The translations under genes and the position numbers were made by a program. Of a stretch of 64,000 nucleotides of DNA, positions 50,486 through 59,590 are shown one piece after another; the first letter of the stretch is position 1, and every line of letters starts with the position of its first letter. Source of the DNA: BP-133 sp040756995 (lineage in GTDB: Bacteria > Actinomycetota > Acidimicrobiia > IMCC26256 > BP-133); contig JBFLYK010000003.1 in the NCBI GenBank assembly GCA_040756995.1, positions 62,001 to 126,000 of the forward strand, written 5' to 3'. The notes below the pieces were generated by a model, which worked only from the letters and a program-made list of their open reading frames with translations, made no database searches and had not been told where the DNA came from.

Positions 50486-51712
50486 ATGCGGCGCACGGCA
50501 GCGAACGCAAGAGCCCGGCATCGGCGCCTCCCGTTCTGGTTCTTCGGCCTGGTGTTGCTGGGCGGCTGCTGGTCGTCAGGCTCCGATACGCCCGCCGCCG
50601 CCCCCGGCTCAACCGGCCCGAACGGAACACTGCCGGCGGCCAACACCGCGGCCGCGGAGGGCTCGTGGCGACGGATCGGCGCTCCGCCGATCGCGCCGGC
50701 CGGAGGTATGGCCGCGGCGTGGACGGGACGGCAACTCGTCGTGTGGGGCGGCGGCGGCGCACCGATGTCGGAACACGACGGGGCCAATTGGCATCCGGCG
50801 AACGCCGGCGCGGCCTACGACCCGGCCGCCGACCGGTGGGACGTGCTCCCGGCGGCACCGGTACCCGGCCGCCTCGGAGCCACTGCGGTGTGGACCGGGC
50901 GGGAGGTGGTGTTCTGGGGAGGAACGGCCGGCCACGACGCCTTCTTCGCCGACGGGGCGGCCTACGACCCCGCCACCCGGAAGTGGCGGGTCCTGCCGCC
51001 TGCGCCCATCGAGGCAAGGTCGGACCACCAGGCGGTGTGGACCGGCCGGGAGATGGTGGTCTGGGGTGGCATCGAGCAGTGCTGCCCGGTCGACAGCGAG
51101 ATCCACGACCCGGCGGCCGCGGCCTACGACCCGGCGACCAACCAGTGGCGGCGGCTGCCCGACGTGCCCGGCCCCTGGAGCGGCGACGACGGCACCGCCG
51201 TCACCCTGGTCCACGGCGAGCGCGCCCTGCTCTGGCGGCGGGGCCACCTTGGCGCGCTCGACGCCCCGGCCGGCGCCTGGAGCGAGGTCGCCGGCGTGCC
51301 GCCTGCCCCGCTGCCCGACGATCCGGCCCTCCCGTCGACCACCGGCGACCCGGTGGCCATGGGGGCGGTGGCCGGCGGCGAGGTCTTCACGTGGACGGGG
51401 AAGTCGGGGCGGCTCCACGGTCTGGCCTGGCGCCCGTCCGACGCCCGCTGGCGGCGCACGGCCACGCTCGACGCCCAGAGCGGCGGCCGCGTCGTGGCCG
51501 GCGGGCCCGACCGGATCTACGCCGCCGCCGGGCAGTCGGCCCGCATCCTCCGGTACTCCATCCCCGAGGACCGCTGGACGGAGCTGCCCCTGCCCCCGGC
51601 CCGGACCCGCAGCGCCGCCGTCCTCGTCTGGACGGGTTCCGACCTGCTGTTCTGGGGCGGCACGGGGGACGAAGGGCCCGAGATGGACGGTGCCATCTGG
51701 CACTGCTGCTAG
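50486..51712 (+). CDS. Kelch-like beta-propeller lipoprotein
   Basis: 408 residues from ATG 50486. The signal peptide ends in lipobox LLGGC, Cys ~27, so the protein is lipid-anchored outside the membrane. About six propeller blades follow, each with AWTGRQLVVWGG / VWTGREVVFWGG / VWTGREMVVWGG and YDPATxxWRxLPxAP signatures of Kelch or galactose-oxidase-type repeats. The C terminus ends with DGAIWHCC. No catalytic residues of galactose oxidase are evident. Function unknown, likely binding. It stands alone between two unrelated genes. Confidence 0.85.
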   Translation: MRRTAANARARHRRLPFWFFGLVLLGGCWSSGSDTPAAAPGSTGPNGTLPAANTAAAEGSWRRIGAPPIAPAGGMAAAWTGRQLVVWGGGGAPMSEHDGANWHPANAGAAYDPAADRWDVLPAAPVPGRLGATAVWTGREVVFWGGTAGHDAFFADGAAYDPATRKWRVLPPAPIEARSDHQAVWTGREMVVWGGIEQCCPVDSEIHDPAAAAYDPATNQWRRLPDVPGPWSGDDGTAVTLVHGERALLWRRGHLGALDAPAGAWSEVAGVPPAPLPDDPALPSTTGDPVAMGAVAGGEVFTWTGKSGRLHGLAWRPSDARWRRTATLDAQSGGRVVAGGPDRIYAAAGQSARILRYSIPEDRWTELPLPPARTRSAAVLVWTGSDLLFWGGTGDEGPEMDGAIWHCC

Positions 51713-51927
51713 ATTGGTGATGCACCGCCCGACCGTCGTCGGGTGATCGTCGGCTTCAGGCCGACGGGCCGTTCCGGGAATTCACAACCGTCTCCCGCTC
51801 GCGGCCACGCCTCTCCGGCTGTAGCCGCGACGCCGTCCGGGACGATTCCGGGCGCTTCGGAGAGGTGGCCGATTCGGGCCCGTCGCCCCGGAGCGCCAAC
51901 GGGCGCCTGCAGCACTGGAGTTTCTTC

Positions 51928-53187
51928 TTGCCTGTCACGTTCACCGACCTCGGCGTCTCCGCCGACCTCACCGCGCGCCTTGCCGAACGGGGCGTCACCG
52001 AACCCTTCCCGATCCAGGCGGCCACGATCCCGGCCGCCCTCGACGGCCGCGACATCTGCGGCCGGGCCCCCACCGGTTCCGGCAAGACGCTGGCCTTCGG
52101 GATTCCCCTCGTCACCCGGGTGTCCAAGGCGAAGCCGTCGAAGCCCCGGGCGCTGGTGCTGGCCCCTACCCGGGAACTGGCGGCGCAGATCGAACGGGCC
52201 CTCACCCCGCTCGCCGCCGGGCGGCAGCGCCGGGTCGCCGCCCTCTACGGCGGCGTGGGGTTCGGTTCCCAGCTGGCCGCCCTCCGCCGGGGGGCCGACA
52301 TCGTGGTCGCCACCCCGGGCCGGCTGACCGACCTCATCGAGCGGCGCCAGGCCGACCTGTGCGACGTCGAGATCGTCGTCGTTGACGAGGCCGACCGAAT
52401 GGCCGACATGGGCTTCCTCCCCCAGATTCGCCGCCTGCTCGACCAGGTGCGGCCCGACCGCCAGACGTACCTCTTCTCGGCCACGCTCGACGGCGACGTC
52501 GACGTCCTCGTCAAGCGCTACCAGCGGAACCCCTTCGTCCACGAGGTGGAGACCCCCGCCGGTGAAGACGACCGGCGACAGCACCTGTTCTGGAGGACCG
52601 ACCGGGCCGAGCGGGCATCGGTCGCCGCCCAGGTCGTCGTCCGGCACGGCTCGACGGTCGTGTTCTGCCGCACGAAGCGGGGCGCCGACCGGCTGGCCCG
52701 CCAGCTGAACCAGGCCGGGGTGTCGGCGGCCGCCATCCACGGCGACCGGTCCCAGGCCCAGCGGGAGAAGGCCCTGGCCGCCTTCTCCGGCGGCCGGGTC
52801 CAGGCCCTGGTCGCCACCGACGTCGCCGCCCGGGGCATCCACGTCGACGCCGTCGGCTGCGTCCTCCACTTCGACCCGCCGGAGGACGAGAAGGCCTACG
52901 TCCACCGTTCCGGCCGGACGGGCCGGGCCGGAGCCGGCGGCACGGTGCTGTCGCTCGTCACCGCCGAGACGGCCGGGGCGGTCAAGGTTCTTCAGCGGGC
53001 CCTCGGCCTGCCGACCGGTACCACGGCGCCCGACCTGACCGGCGCCGTCGTCATCCGTCCCAAGGTCCCCACGGCCGCCGCCCCCCGGGCACCGAAGATC
53101 GACGGTCCGCGCCGCAAGCCTGACGGTCGGCCCGCCAGGGGCTTCGGTCGGCGGAGGACCCAGACCCGGCGGTCCCGCTCGGCCTAG
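51928..53187 (+). CDS. DEAD-box RNA helicase
   Basis: 419 residues from TTG 51928, with CTGGAG eight bases upstream (GTG 51865 is the longer option). Q-motif FTDLGVSADLTARLAERGVTEPFPIQ split in two, motif I APTGSGKTLAF, Ia PTRELAAQ, Ib TPGRL, II VVDEADRMADMGF, III SATLD, and VI HRSGRTGRAG in the second RecA domain. A C-terminal ~90-residue basic tail (RRKPDGRPARGFGRRR) suits RNA binding. Probably a cold-shock/ribosome-biogenesis helicase (RhlE/CsdA type). Confidence 0.93.
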   Translation: MPVTFTDLGVSADLTARLAERGVTEPFPIQAATIPAALDGRDICGRAPTGSGKTLAFGIPLVTRVSKAKPSKPRALVLAPTRELAAQIERALTPLAAGRQRRVAALYGGVGFGSQLAALRRGADIVVATPGRLTDLIERRQADLCDVEIVVVDEADRMADMGFLPQIRRLLDQVRPDRQTYLFSATLDGDVDVLVKRYQRNPFVHEVETPAGEDDRRQHLFWRTDRAERASVAAQVVVRHGSTVVFCRTKRGADRLARQLNQAGVSAAAIHGDRSQAQREKALAAFSGGRVQALVATDVAARGIHVDAVGCVLHFDPPEDEKAYVHRSGRTGRAGAGGTVLSLVTAETAGAVKVLQRALGLPTGTTAPDLTGAVVIRPKVPTAAAPRAPKIDGPRRKPDGRPARGFGRRRTQTRRSRSA

Positions 53188-53322
53188 TCGCTCTCAGCCC
53201 TCTCTCAGGCCCGTGGCCGCGCTCCGCGAATAGAAACCTGGAGCTGACGGTCGGTTCCGGCAATCCGGGCAAACCGGTAGTCCCACTGCGCACCACGGGC
53301 GGCGCGAATCGAAGGAGGGTGC

Positions 53323-54093
53323 ATGGGGCAGCTCAAACGGCAGCTCGTCATGTGGGGTGCCATCGCCACCACGACGGCTGTTCTGCCGGGTCTGGCGCTG
53401 GCCGACGCCGTCAGCCCCCAGCACGGTGGCGGCCGCCACGGCCGGGACCACCGGGACGGCGACGCCAAGCTCATGGTCGCCGGACGGGCCATCAGCAAGG
53501 GCATGACCGACTCCTACGGCCTGCGGATCCGGGGTGCCAGCGGCGAGCAGCCCACTGACGCCGGCGGCATGGTCCGCTTCGCCCACCGGGGCCAGAACGT
53601 CATGGAAGGCCTAGTCGGCGAGATCACCTGCCTGTCGAAGGACTCCGCCGGCATCGTCTCGGTGACCGGGACCATCCACCGCAGCGGCAAGCGCGACCGG
53701 GCCGGGAAGGGCGCGGTCAGCCCGGCCGAGGAAGCGGCCTTCTTCGAGGAGTTTCTCGCCCTGGCCGATGGTGAGGGGGCCGAACCCGTCCGGCACGGCC
53801 GGGACGGCAAGGGCGACGGCGACCGGCGCGGCGAGGGCGGCCGTCGGGGTGGCGGCGAGCTGGCCGGCAAGGACTTCGCCCTGACGATCAGCGTCGCCGG
53901 CAAGCCGCAGAAGTTCTCCCAGCCGACCGTCGCCGACAAGGGCACGCTGGCCGCCTGCAGCGGCGGCGGCACTCCGACCGCCGAGGTGACCCGGGGCGGG
54001 TTCAGGACCCGGGAAGCCGGCGGCCAGTCCGACCCGGACGCCAAGGACGACCGCGACGGCCGCCAGGGCCGGCGCGGCTGGTGGCGCCGCTAG
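53323..54093 (+). CDS. Secreted low-complexity charged protein of unknown function
   Basis: 256 residues. ATG 53323 is well supported by AAGGAGG four bases upstream. Signal peptide (LVMWGAIATTTAVLPGLALA) then a mature part with charged low-complexity stretches HGGGRHGRDHRDGDA and RHGRDGKGDGDRRGEGGRRGGG, and globular parts containing GMVRFAHRGQNVMEGLVGEITC. Ends GRRGWWRR. No family recognised. A bidirectional hairpin terminator follows. Confidence 0.7.
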   Translation: MGQLKRQLVMWGAIATTTAVLPGLALADAVSPQHGGGRHGRDHRDGDAKLMVAGRAISKGMTDSYGLRIRGASGEQPTDAGGMVRFAHRGQNVMEGLVGEITCLSKDSAGIVSVTGTIHRSGKRDRAGKGAVSPAEEAAFFEEFLALADGEGAEPVRHGRDGKGDGDRRGEGGRRGGGELAGKDFALTISVAGKPQKFSQPTVADKGTLAACSGGGTPTAEVTRGGFRTREAGGQSDPDAKDDRDGRQGRRGWWRR

Positions 54094-54107
54094 GCCACCA
54101 CGACCTC

Positions 54108-54150
54108 TGCCGGTCTCGGACCCGCGCTGGCGACGGGTCCGGGACCGGCA
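54108..54150. terminator. Bidirectional hairpin terminator
   Basis: Arms of 17 bp (54108-54124, 54134-54150) with one mismatch and a 9-base loop. It sits midway between the convergent genes ending at 54093 and 54195, so it can terminate both. Confidence 0.8.
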
Positions 54151-54194
54151 GACTCGCGTTCGGGGACGGCGCCCGCGCCGCCCGCCGCCCTCTC

Positions 54195-54470
54195 CTAGCC
54201 GCCGGCGACGGCGGGGACGATGCTCACGGCCTGACCCTCGGCCACCGGGGTCTGGAGGCCGTCGAGGAACCGGATGTCCTCATCGGCCACGAACACGTTG
54301 ACGAAGCGGCGCAACGAGCCGGCGTCGTCGAAGAGGCGCTCCCCCATGCCGGGGTGGGCGGCGTCGAGGCTCTTCAGGATCTCCCCGACGGTCGAGCCGT
54401 CGACGGAGACCTCGCTCGCGCCGCCGGTCAGGGTGCGCAGGGCGGTGGGGATGCGGACGGTGGTCGCCAT
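54195..54470 (-). CDS. MoaD/ThiS-family sulfur carrier (CysO-like)
   Basis: 91 residues, ubiquitin-like beta-grasp fold ending in the Gly-Gly tail (VPAVAGG) that is thiocarboxylated. TVRIPTALRTLTGGASEVSVDGSTVGEIL, RRFVNVFVADEDIRFLDGLQTPV and AVSIVPAVAGG are close to mycobacterial CysO rather than MoaD or ThiS. Partner enzymes (CysM, Mec+) are not in the window. Instead the gene is nine bases downstream of threonine synthase on the same strand, suggesting an operon and possible supply of sulfur to a PLP enzyme. Confidence 0.88.
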   Translation of the reverse strand: MATTVRIPTALRTLTGGASEVSVDGSTVGEILKSLDAAHPGMGERLFDDAGSLRRFVNVFVADEDIRFLDGLQTPVAEGQAVSIVPAVAGG

Positions 54471-54479
54471 GTCGCTGCT

Positions 54480-55733
54480 CTACTCCTCGTCGATGTTGAA
54501 GGCGCTGGTGAAGGCGTCGATGGTCGGGGCGATCGTGGCCGTCGGCCCCACCGTGCCGGTGAGCGCCTCCAGCGTCTTCAGGCCGTGGCCGGTGATGTAG
54601 GCCACGACGCACTCGTCGGGGCGGATGACGCCCTGCTCGGTCAGCCGCTTGAGGGTGGCGATGGTCACCCCGCCCGCCGTCTCGGTGAAGATGCCCTCGG
54701 TGCGGGCCAGGAGCTTCATGCCCTCGACGATCTCGTCGTCAGTCACCGCCGCCATCCCGCCGCCGGTGGTGCGGACGACGTCGAGAGCGAAGTACCCGTC
54801 CGCCGGGTTGCCGATGGCCAGCGACTTGGCGATCGTCGACGGCTTCACCGGCTTGATGGTGTCGGACCCCGACAGGAAGGCGGCCGCCACCGGGGAGCAC
54901 CCTTCGGCCTGGGCGCCGGAGACCCGCACGTGGGGCTCGGCGTCGACGAGGCCGACCTTGGCCAGCTCCTCGAAGCCCTTGCGGATCTTGGTCAGCTGTG
55001 AGCCGCTGGCGATCGGCACCACGACGTGGTCGGGGAACCGCCAGCCGAGCTGCTCGGCCGTCTCGAAGGCCAACGTCTTGGAGCCCTCGGCGTAGTACGG
55101 CCGGAGGTTCACGTTGACGAAGGCCCAGGGGTAGGTGCCGGCCAGCTCGGCGCAGAGCCGGTTGACGTCGTCGTAGTTGCCGTCGACGGCCACCACGTTG
55201 CCGCCGTAGATGGCGGTGGCCACCACCTTGCCCGACTCCAGGTTCGACGGGATGAACACGTAGCTCTTCATCCCCGCCCGGGTGGCGTGGGCCGCCACCG
55301 AGTTGGCCAGGTTGCCGGTGGAGGCGCAGGCCGCGGTCTTGAACCCGAACTCCAGGGCTTTCGACAGCCCCACCGCCACCACCCGGTCCTTGAAGGAGTT
55401 CGTGGGGTTGAGGGTGTCGTTCTTGATCCACAGCTCGCCGAGGCCCAGGGCGCCGGCCAGGCGCTCGGCCCGCACCAGCGGGGTGAAGCCGGCGCCGAGA
55501 TCGACGGCGCTGCCCCGGTCGGCGGGGAGCAGGTCGGCGTAGCGCCAGATGCTCGACGGGCCCTGGGCGATCTTCTCCCGGGTCACGGTCGAGCGGATGG
55601 CGTCGTAGTCGTAGGCCGCCTCCAGCGGCCCGAAACACCACTCACAGACGTGGAGCGGTGCCACCTCGTAGGCGCGGCCGCATTCCCGGCAACTGAGCTG
55701 CGATACGAATGTCACTTTTGGTGTCTCCCTCAT
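54480..55733 (-). CDS. thrC: Threonine synthase
   Basis: 417 residues. N-terminal zinc-ribbon-like CRECGRAY...CEWCFGPL, then a PLP type II fold with the lysine in NPTNSFKDR. Other motifs: ACASTGNLANSVAAHATRAG, SGSQLTKIRKGFEEL and ITGHGLKTLEALTG. It converts O-phosphohomoserine to threonine. The ATG at 55733 follows a GC-rich 167-bp leader shared with the divergent gpgS; I see no recognised riboswitch there. It is transcribed with the CysO-like carrier. Confidence 0.95.
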   Translation of the reverse strand: MRETPKVTFVSQLSCRECGRAYEVAPLHVCEWCFGPLEAAYDYDAIRSTVTREKIAQGPSSIWRYADLLPADRGSAVDLGAGFTPLVRAERLAGALGLGELWIKNDTLNPTNSFKDRVVAVGLSKALEFGFKTAACASTGNLANSVAAHATRAGMKSYVFIPSNLESGKVVATAIYGGNVVAVDGNYDDVNRLCAELAGTYPWAFVNVNLRPYYAEGSKTLAFETAEQLGWRFPDHVVVPIASGSQLTKIRKGFEELAKVGLVDAEPHVRVSGAQAEGCSPVAAAFLSGSDTIKPVKPSTIAKSLAIGNPADGYFALDVVRTTGGGMAAVTDDEIVEGMKLLARTEGIFTETAGGVTIATLKRLTEQGVIRPDECVVAYITGHGLKTLEALTGTVGPTATIAPTIDAFTSAFNIDEE

Positions 55734-55900
55734 CGGTCAGGCATTGGCACCTGGCGCGCCCGGGCTGGGTCGGCACTGGTTGCCGCGGCGTCAACGGGCC
55801 TGTCCCTCGGCCGCTCTGGATGAGCGCTGTTTGCGCTCACAAGGTTGACAGGTCCCGCTGGAGGCAGTCAAAGCGCCTCGGAGGTGCCAGACTCCGCGCC

Positions 55901-56824
55901 GTGCATGCCGCCGGTCCCGTCTTCTCCGCCCGCGACTTCGATCCCCGCTCGCTCGCCGTCCGCAAAGAAGGGGCGGGCCTCACCACCTCGTTGTGCATAC
56001 CCGCCCGGGACGAGGCCGCCACCATCGGCCCGATCGTGGACATCGCCCGCCGCCAGCTGATGGAGGCGGTGCCCCTCCTCGACGAGATCCTGGTCGTCGA
56101 CGACCGGTCGACCGACGCCACGGCCGACGTCGCCGCCGCCGCCGGGGCCCGGGTGGTCCGGAGCGCCGAGATCCTCCCCGAGGCCGGGCCGGGCTCCGGC
56201 AAGGGCGACGCCGTCTGGAAGTCGCTGTGGGCCTCCACCGGCGACCTGGTGGCCTGGGTCGACGGCGACATCACCGACTTCGGCCCCTGGTTCGTCACCG
56301 GCCTGTTCGGCCCGCTCCTCACCTCGCCGTCGGTGCAGTTCGTGAAGGGCTTCTACCGCCGGCCGGGCGGCGACCGGACCGGCAGCGGCGGACGGGTCAC
56401 GGAGCTCGTCGCCCGGCCCCTGATCGCCCGCCTCTTCCCCCACCTGGCCGGGATCGTCCAGCCCCTGGCCGGCGAGTTCGCCGGGCGCCGGACGGTGCTG
56501 GAAGGGCTGCCGATCGTGTGCGGCTGGGGCGTCGACCTGGCCCTGGTGATCGACGTCGTGGCCCGGCACGGCCTGCCGGCGCTGGCCCAGGTGGACCTCG
56601 GCACCCGCCACCACCGGCACCGGCCGCTGGACGAGCTCTCCCCCCAGGCGCTGGCGATCCTCACCACCGCTCTGCGCCGGGCCGGCGTCCCGGAACGGGA
56701 GGCGGCCCGGCTCGTGCTCTTCGACGGTGACCACTGCGGCCACGAAGTCCTCGTCGAGGTCGGGGAGCGGCCGCCCCTTCGGACGCTGGCCGCTTACCCG
56801 ACCCGGGACGAGCTCACGGCCTGA
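55901..56824 (+). CDS. gpgS: Glucosyl-3-phosphoglycerate synthase
   Basis: 307 residues from GTG 55901 (frame is open upstream). GT81 family: SLCIPARDEAATIGPIV, VVDDRSTDATADVAAAAGARVV, EILPEAGPGSGKGDAVWKSL, DLVAWVDGDITDFGPWFV. It transfers glucose from UDP- or ADP-glucose to 3-phosphoglycerate, making the precursor of glucosylglycerate and, in mycobacteria, methylglucose lipopolysaccharides. Its stop overlaps the downstream HAD phosphatase start (TGATG), coupling the two steps. Confidence 0.9.
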   Translation: MHAAGPVFSARDFDPRSLAVRKEGAGLTTSLCIPARDEAATIGPIVDIARRQLMEAVPLLDEILVVDDRSTDATADVAAAAGARVVRSAEILPEAGPGSGKGDAVWKSLWASTGDLVAWVDGDITDFGPWFVTGLFGPLLTSPSVQFVKGFYRRPGGDRTGSGGRVTELVARPLIARLFPHLAGIVQPLAGEFAGRRTVLEGLPIVCGWGVDLALVIDVVARHGLPALAQVDLGTRHHRHRPLDELSPQALAILTTALRRAGVPEREAARLVLFDGDHCGHEVLVEVGERPPLRTLAAYPTRDELTA

Positions 56825-57633
56825 TGAAGGTCAAGGTCCTCTACGCCGACGTCGACGGCACCATGGTCGGGCCGCTCGGCAACCTCTTCTGGGACAGCCA
56901 TCGCACCCCCACGCTGGCCGCCGCCGAGGCGCTGGTGCGGGCCGTTCGGGAGGGCCTGGAGGTCGTCGCCCTGACCGGCCGGGCCCGAGCCGGCATGTTC
57001 GAGTTCGCCCGGGTGCTGGGGTTCCAGAGCTGGATCTGCGAGCTCGGCGGCATCCGGGTCTACGACCGGGGCGAGACGGTTGTCCACGAGCACGGCGCCT
57101 TCCCCGGCGGCGGTGTCCCGCAAGAAGAGCTTCACCGGGCGGTCGAGCTGCTGCTCGAGAGCTACACCGGCCGGCTGGAGGAGCACAGTCCCTGGAACGC
57201 CAGCCGTGAGTCTTCGTTCCTGCTCCGGGGGGACGTGGCGACCGACGAGGCCGAGGAGCGGCTGGCGGCGGCCGGCTTCGGCTGGGCCACCCTCCACGAC
57301 AACGGGGTGATCCCCCACCGCTACGAGACCCTCGACGTGGAGCGGGTCCGGGCCTACCACCTGCTGCCCCGGGGCGTCTCGAAGGTGGCCGGCGTGGCGG
57401 CCGACCGGGACTACCGCGGTCTGGACCGGGCGGAGTGCGCCATGGTCGGGGACGCCGCCGCCGACCTCGAGGTCCGCGGGGAGGTCGGGCGCTGCTTCCT
57501 CACCCGCAACGGCCTCGACAAGGACCCGTCCCTGGCCTGGGTCCTGGAACCCGGCTCGGGCGTGGAGGTCACCAAGGCCGGTCACGGCGAAGGATTCGCC
57601 GAGGTGGTCCACCGGCTGCTCGACGAAGGCTGA
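56824..57633 (+). CDS. HAD-family sugar-phosphate phosphatase (glucosyl/mannosyl-3-phosphoglycerate phosphatase-like)
   Basis: 269 residues, HAD class IIB: motif I LYADVDGTMVGPLG, motif II ALTGRAR, motif III around SKVAGVAADRDY, motif IV MVGDAAADLEVRG. MpgP/GpgP-type phosphatases dephosphorylate glycosyl-3-phosphoglycerate, and ATGA overlap with gpgS strongly supports that substrate. A small ggggc-aaa-gcccc hairpin at 57641-57653 follows the stop. Confidence 0.85.
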   Translation: MKVKVLYADVDGTMVGPLGNLFWDSHRTPTLAAAEALVRAVREGLEVVALTGRARAGMFEFARVLGFQSWICELGGIRVYDRGETVVHEHGAFPGGGVPQEELHRAVELLLESYTGRLEEHSPWNASRESSFLLRGDVATDEAEERLAAAGFGWATLHDNGVIPHRYETLDVERVRAYHLLPRGVSKVAGVAADRDYRGLDRAECAMVGDAAADLEVRGEVGRCFLTRNGLDKDPSLAWVLEPGSGVEVTKAGHGEGFAEVVHRLLDEG

Positions 57634-57640
57634 CGGCCCC

Positions 57641-57653
57641 GGGGCAAAGCCCC
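57641..57653 (+). terminator. Possible short hairpin terminator after the gpgS operon
   Basis: GGGGC/GCCCC arms with an AAA loop, eight bases past the phosphatase stop. The stem is only five base pairs, so termination is uncertain. Confidence 0.35.
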
Positions 57654-57690
57654 CGAATGCCTCAAGTTCGTTCGGGTTAGGGTCGATGCA

Positions 57691-58377
57691 ATGGTCATGC
57701 CTTCGGTGAGCGCGGAGCGGACTCTCACAAGCCTCTACGAAGCGATCCACCGGCGCCGTGACGTCCGGGGCCAGTTCACCGGCGCACCGATCGACCCCGA
57801 AGCCCTCGAGCGGGTCCTGGCCGCCGCCCACGCCGCTCCGAGCGTGGGGCTGACCCAGCCGTGGGACTTCGTGCTGGTGTCCGACGTCGCCACCAGGCAG
57901 GCGTTCGTCGACCACGTCAACCGGGAGCGGGCCGTCTTCGCCGCCAGCCTGCCCCCCGAGCGGGCTGCGGTGTTCGAGGGCATCAAGATCGACGGCGTCA
58001 TGGAATCGACCCTGTCGGTGGTCGTCACCTACGACCCCACCCGGGGCGCGCCCGGTGTCCTCGGCCGCCACGCCATCGCCGACGCCGGCCTCTACTCCGT
58101 CTGCCTCGCCATCCAGAACCTGTGGCTGGCCGCCACCGCCGAGGGCCTCGGCGTGGGCTGGGTGTCGTTCTACCGGGAGCCGTTCGTGGCCGAGCTGCTC
58201 GGGATCCCCGAGGGCATCCGGCCGGTGGCCTGGCTGTGCCTCGGGCCGGTCAGCCACCTGGAGGAGACCCCCGACCTCGAGCGCCACGGCTGGCGCCGGC
58301 GCCGCCCCCTCTCCGAGGCCCTCCACCACGAGCGCTGGACGGCCAAGACCGACCGGGCGGGCGAGAAGCAGCCCTAG
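57691..58377 (+). CDS. bluB: 5,6-dimethylbenzimidazole synthase BluB
   Basis: 228 residues of the nitroreductase-like BluB family. AAHAAPSVGLTQPWDFVLV, RERAVFAASLPPERA, IKIDGVMESTLSVVVTYDPTRGAPGVLGRH and ADAGLYSVCLAIQNLWLAATAEGLGVGWVSFY are characteristic. It cannibalises FMN with O2 to give DMB, the lower ligand of cobalamin. No cobalamin riboswitch or cob gene is next to it in the window. Its stop overlaps the convergent AI-2E-type gene by four bases. Confidence 0.93.
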   Translation: MVMPSVSAERTLTSLYEAIHRRRDVRGQFTGAPIDPEALERVLAAAHAAPSVGLTQPWDFVLVSDVATRQAFVDHVNRERAVFAASLPPERAAVFEGIKIDGVMESTLSVVVTYDPTRGAPGVLGRHAIADAGLYSVCLAIQNLWLAATAEGLGVGWVSFYREPFVAELLGIPEGIRPVAWLCLGPVSHLEETPDLERHGWRRRRPLSEALHHERWTAKTDRAGEKQP

Positions 58378-59513
58378 ACGACTTCCCGCACGATCCCGCC
58401 GGGGGTGGGTGCGCTGTCTTCGGCTTCGGCGTACTCGGCGTAGCGCTCGATCGGCTCGCCCAGGACGTGCACCCGCCAGAGGTGCCCGACCAGGATCTTG
58501 AGGATGGCGGCCGTGGGCACCGCCACCAGCAGCCCGAAGAAACCGCCCAGCGTCCCGCCGAGCAGCAGCGCCAGCATCACCAGGACGGGGTGGAGCTTCA
58601 CGACCCGGTGCATGACCAGTGGCGAGATGAAGTGGTTGTCGATCTGCTGGACGGCCACCATGACCACGACCACCCACACCGCCGTGATCGGCTCCCTGGT
58701 GGTGAGGGCGATGACCAGCGCCGGAATGCCGCCGATGTACGGCCCGACGAGCGGGATCATGTTGAAGAAGCCGGCCACCATCCCGATCAGCAGCCAGAAC
58801 GGCAGCCCGATGACGAACAGGCCGACGCTGGCCAGCACCCCGACGATGAGGGCCACGACCAGCTGACCCCGGAAGAACCCGCCGACCGCGGCGTTCATCC
58901 GCCGGCCCAGGACCAGGACCTCGGCTCGGGCGCCGAGGGGGATCAGCCCCTCGGCCACCTGTTTGAGGTGTGGCAGGTCGACCAGCAGGTAGAAGGCGAA
59001 GATCGGCGTGAGGATGATCACCAGCAGCACGTGGAAGACCTTCACGCCCACCTCGGCCACCCGGTCGATCTGGTCCCGCACCGACACGTCGGTGTTGGAG
59101 AAGGCGTCGGTGACCCTCTGGCGGTCGAACTCGAACGGCGTCCCCTTCAGGCTGTTGGCCCGGTCGTCGACCCAGCGCTCCATCTTGGTGCGGATCGCCG
59201 GCCACCGGTCGGCCAGGTTCTCCGCCTGGTCGTGGACGGCCGGGTACATCACGAGGCCGATGATCACCGCCACGGCCAGGAACCCGAGGTAGGTCATGGC
59301 CACGCCGGCCAGGCGGGGGATCCCCCGCCGCTGCAGCATGGTGATGAACGGGTTGAGGATGAAGACGATGGCCCCGGCCAGGATCAGCGGCGGGAAGATG
59401 ACCGCCACCTTCCAGGCCAGCCAGGCGATGATGGCCACGGCGACCGACAGCCCGACGAACGCCCAGGCCACTGACCCGGCCCGCCGGATGCCGTCCGTCG
59501 CCTGACCCGCCAC
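58374..59513 (-). CDS. AI-2E family transporter / PerM-like permease
   Basis: 379 residues with about eight membrane helices. VFILNPFITMLQRRGIPRLAGVAMTY, GGFFRGQLVVALIVGVLASVGLF, VAGFFNMIPLVGPYIGGIPAL and QQIDNHFISPLVM are hallmarks of the AI-2E_transport (PerM/TqsA) family. Members export signalling molecules, ions or solutes; the substrate here is unknown. Starts at ATG 59513 and ends against bluB. Confidence 0.92.
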   Translation of the reverse strand: MAGQATDGIRRAGSVAWAFVGLSVAVAIIAWLAWKVAVIFPPLILAGAIVFILNPFITMLQRRGIPRLAGVAMTYLGFLAVAVIIGLVMYPAVHDQAENLADRWPAIRTKMERWVDDRANSLKGTPFEFDRQRVTDAFSNTDVSVRDQIDRVAEVGVKVFHVLLVIILTPIFAFYLLVDLPHLKQVAEGLIPLGARAEVLVLGRRMNAAVGGFFRGQLVVALIVGVLASVGLFVIGLPFWLLIGMVAGFFNMIPLVGPYIGGIPALVIALTTREPITAVWVVVVMVAVQQIDNHFISPLVMHRVVKLHPVLVMLALLLGGTLGGFFGLLVAVPTAAILKILVGHLWRVHVLGEPIERYAEYAEAEDSAPTPGGIVREVV

Positions 59514-59590
59514 AGTGTCAGGCTAACTCCCGGCCGAATTCGCCCAGCGGTTCCCGCGCCGGTTCGTCCCGGTTCCCCGGCGCGGTCGGC

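Noticed and set aside
55734..55900. Threonine or SAM riboswitch between thrC and gpgS
   Set aside because: I looked for conserved aptamer segments and saw none in either orientation.
57634..57690. Cobalamin riboswitch upstream of bluB
   Set aside because: Only 57 bp separate bluB from the preceding gene, too short for the aptamer, and no B12 box was seen.
56794..59205. 803-codon minus-strand open frame across gpgS, the phosphatase and bluB
   Set aside because: Shadow; three recognisable enzymes lie on the plus strand.
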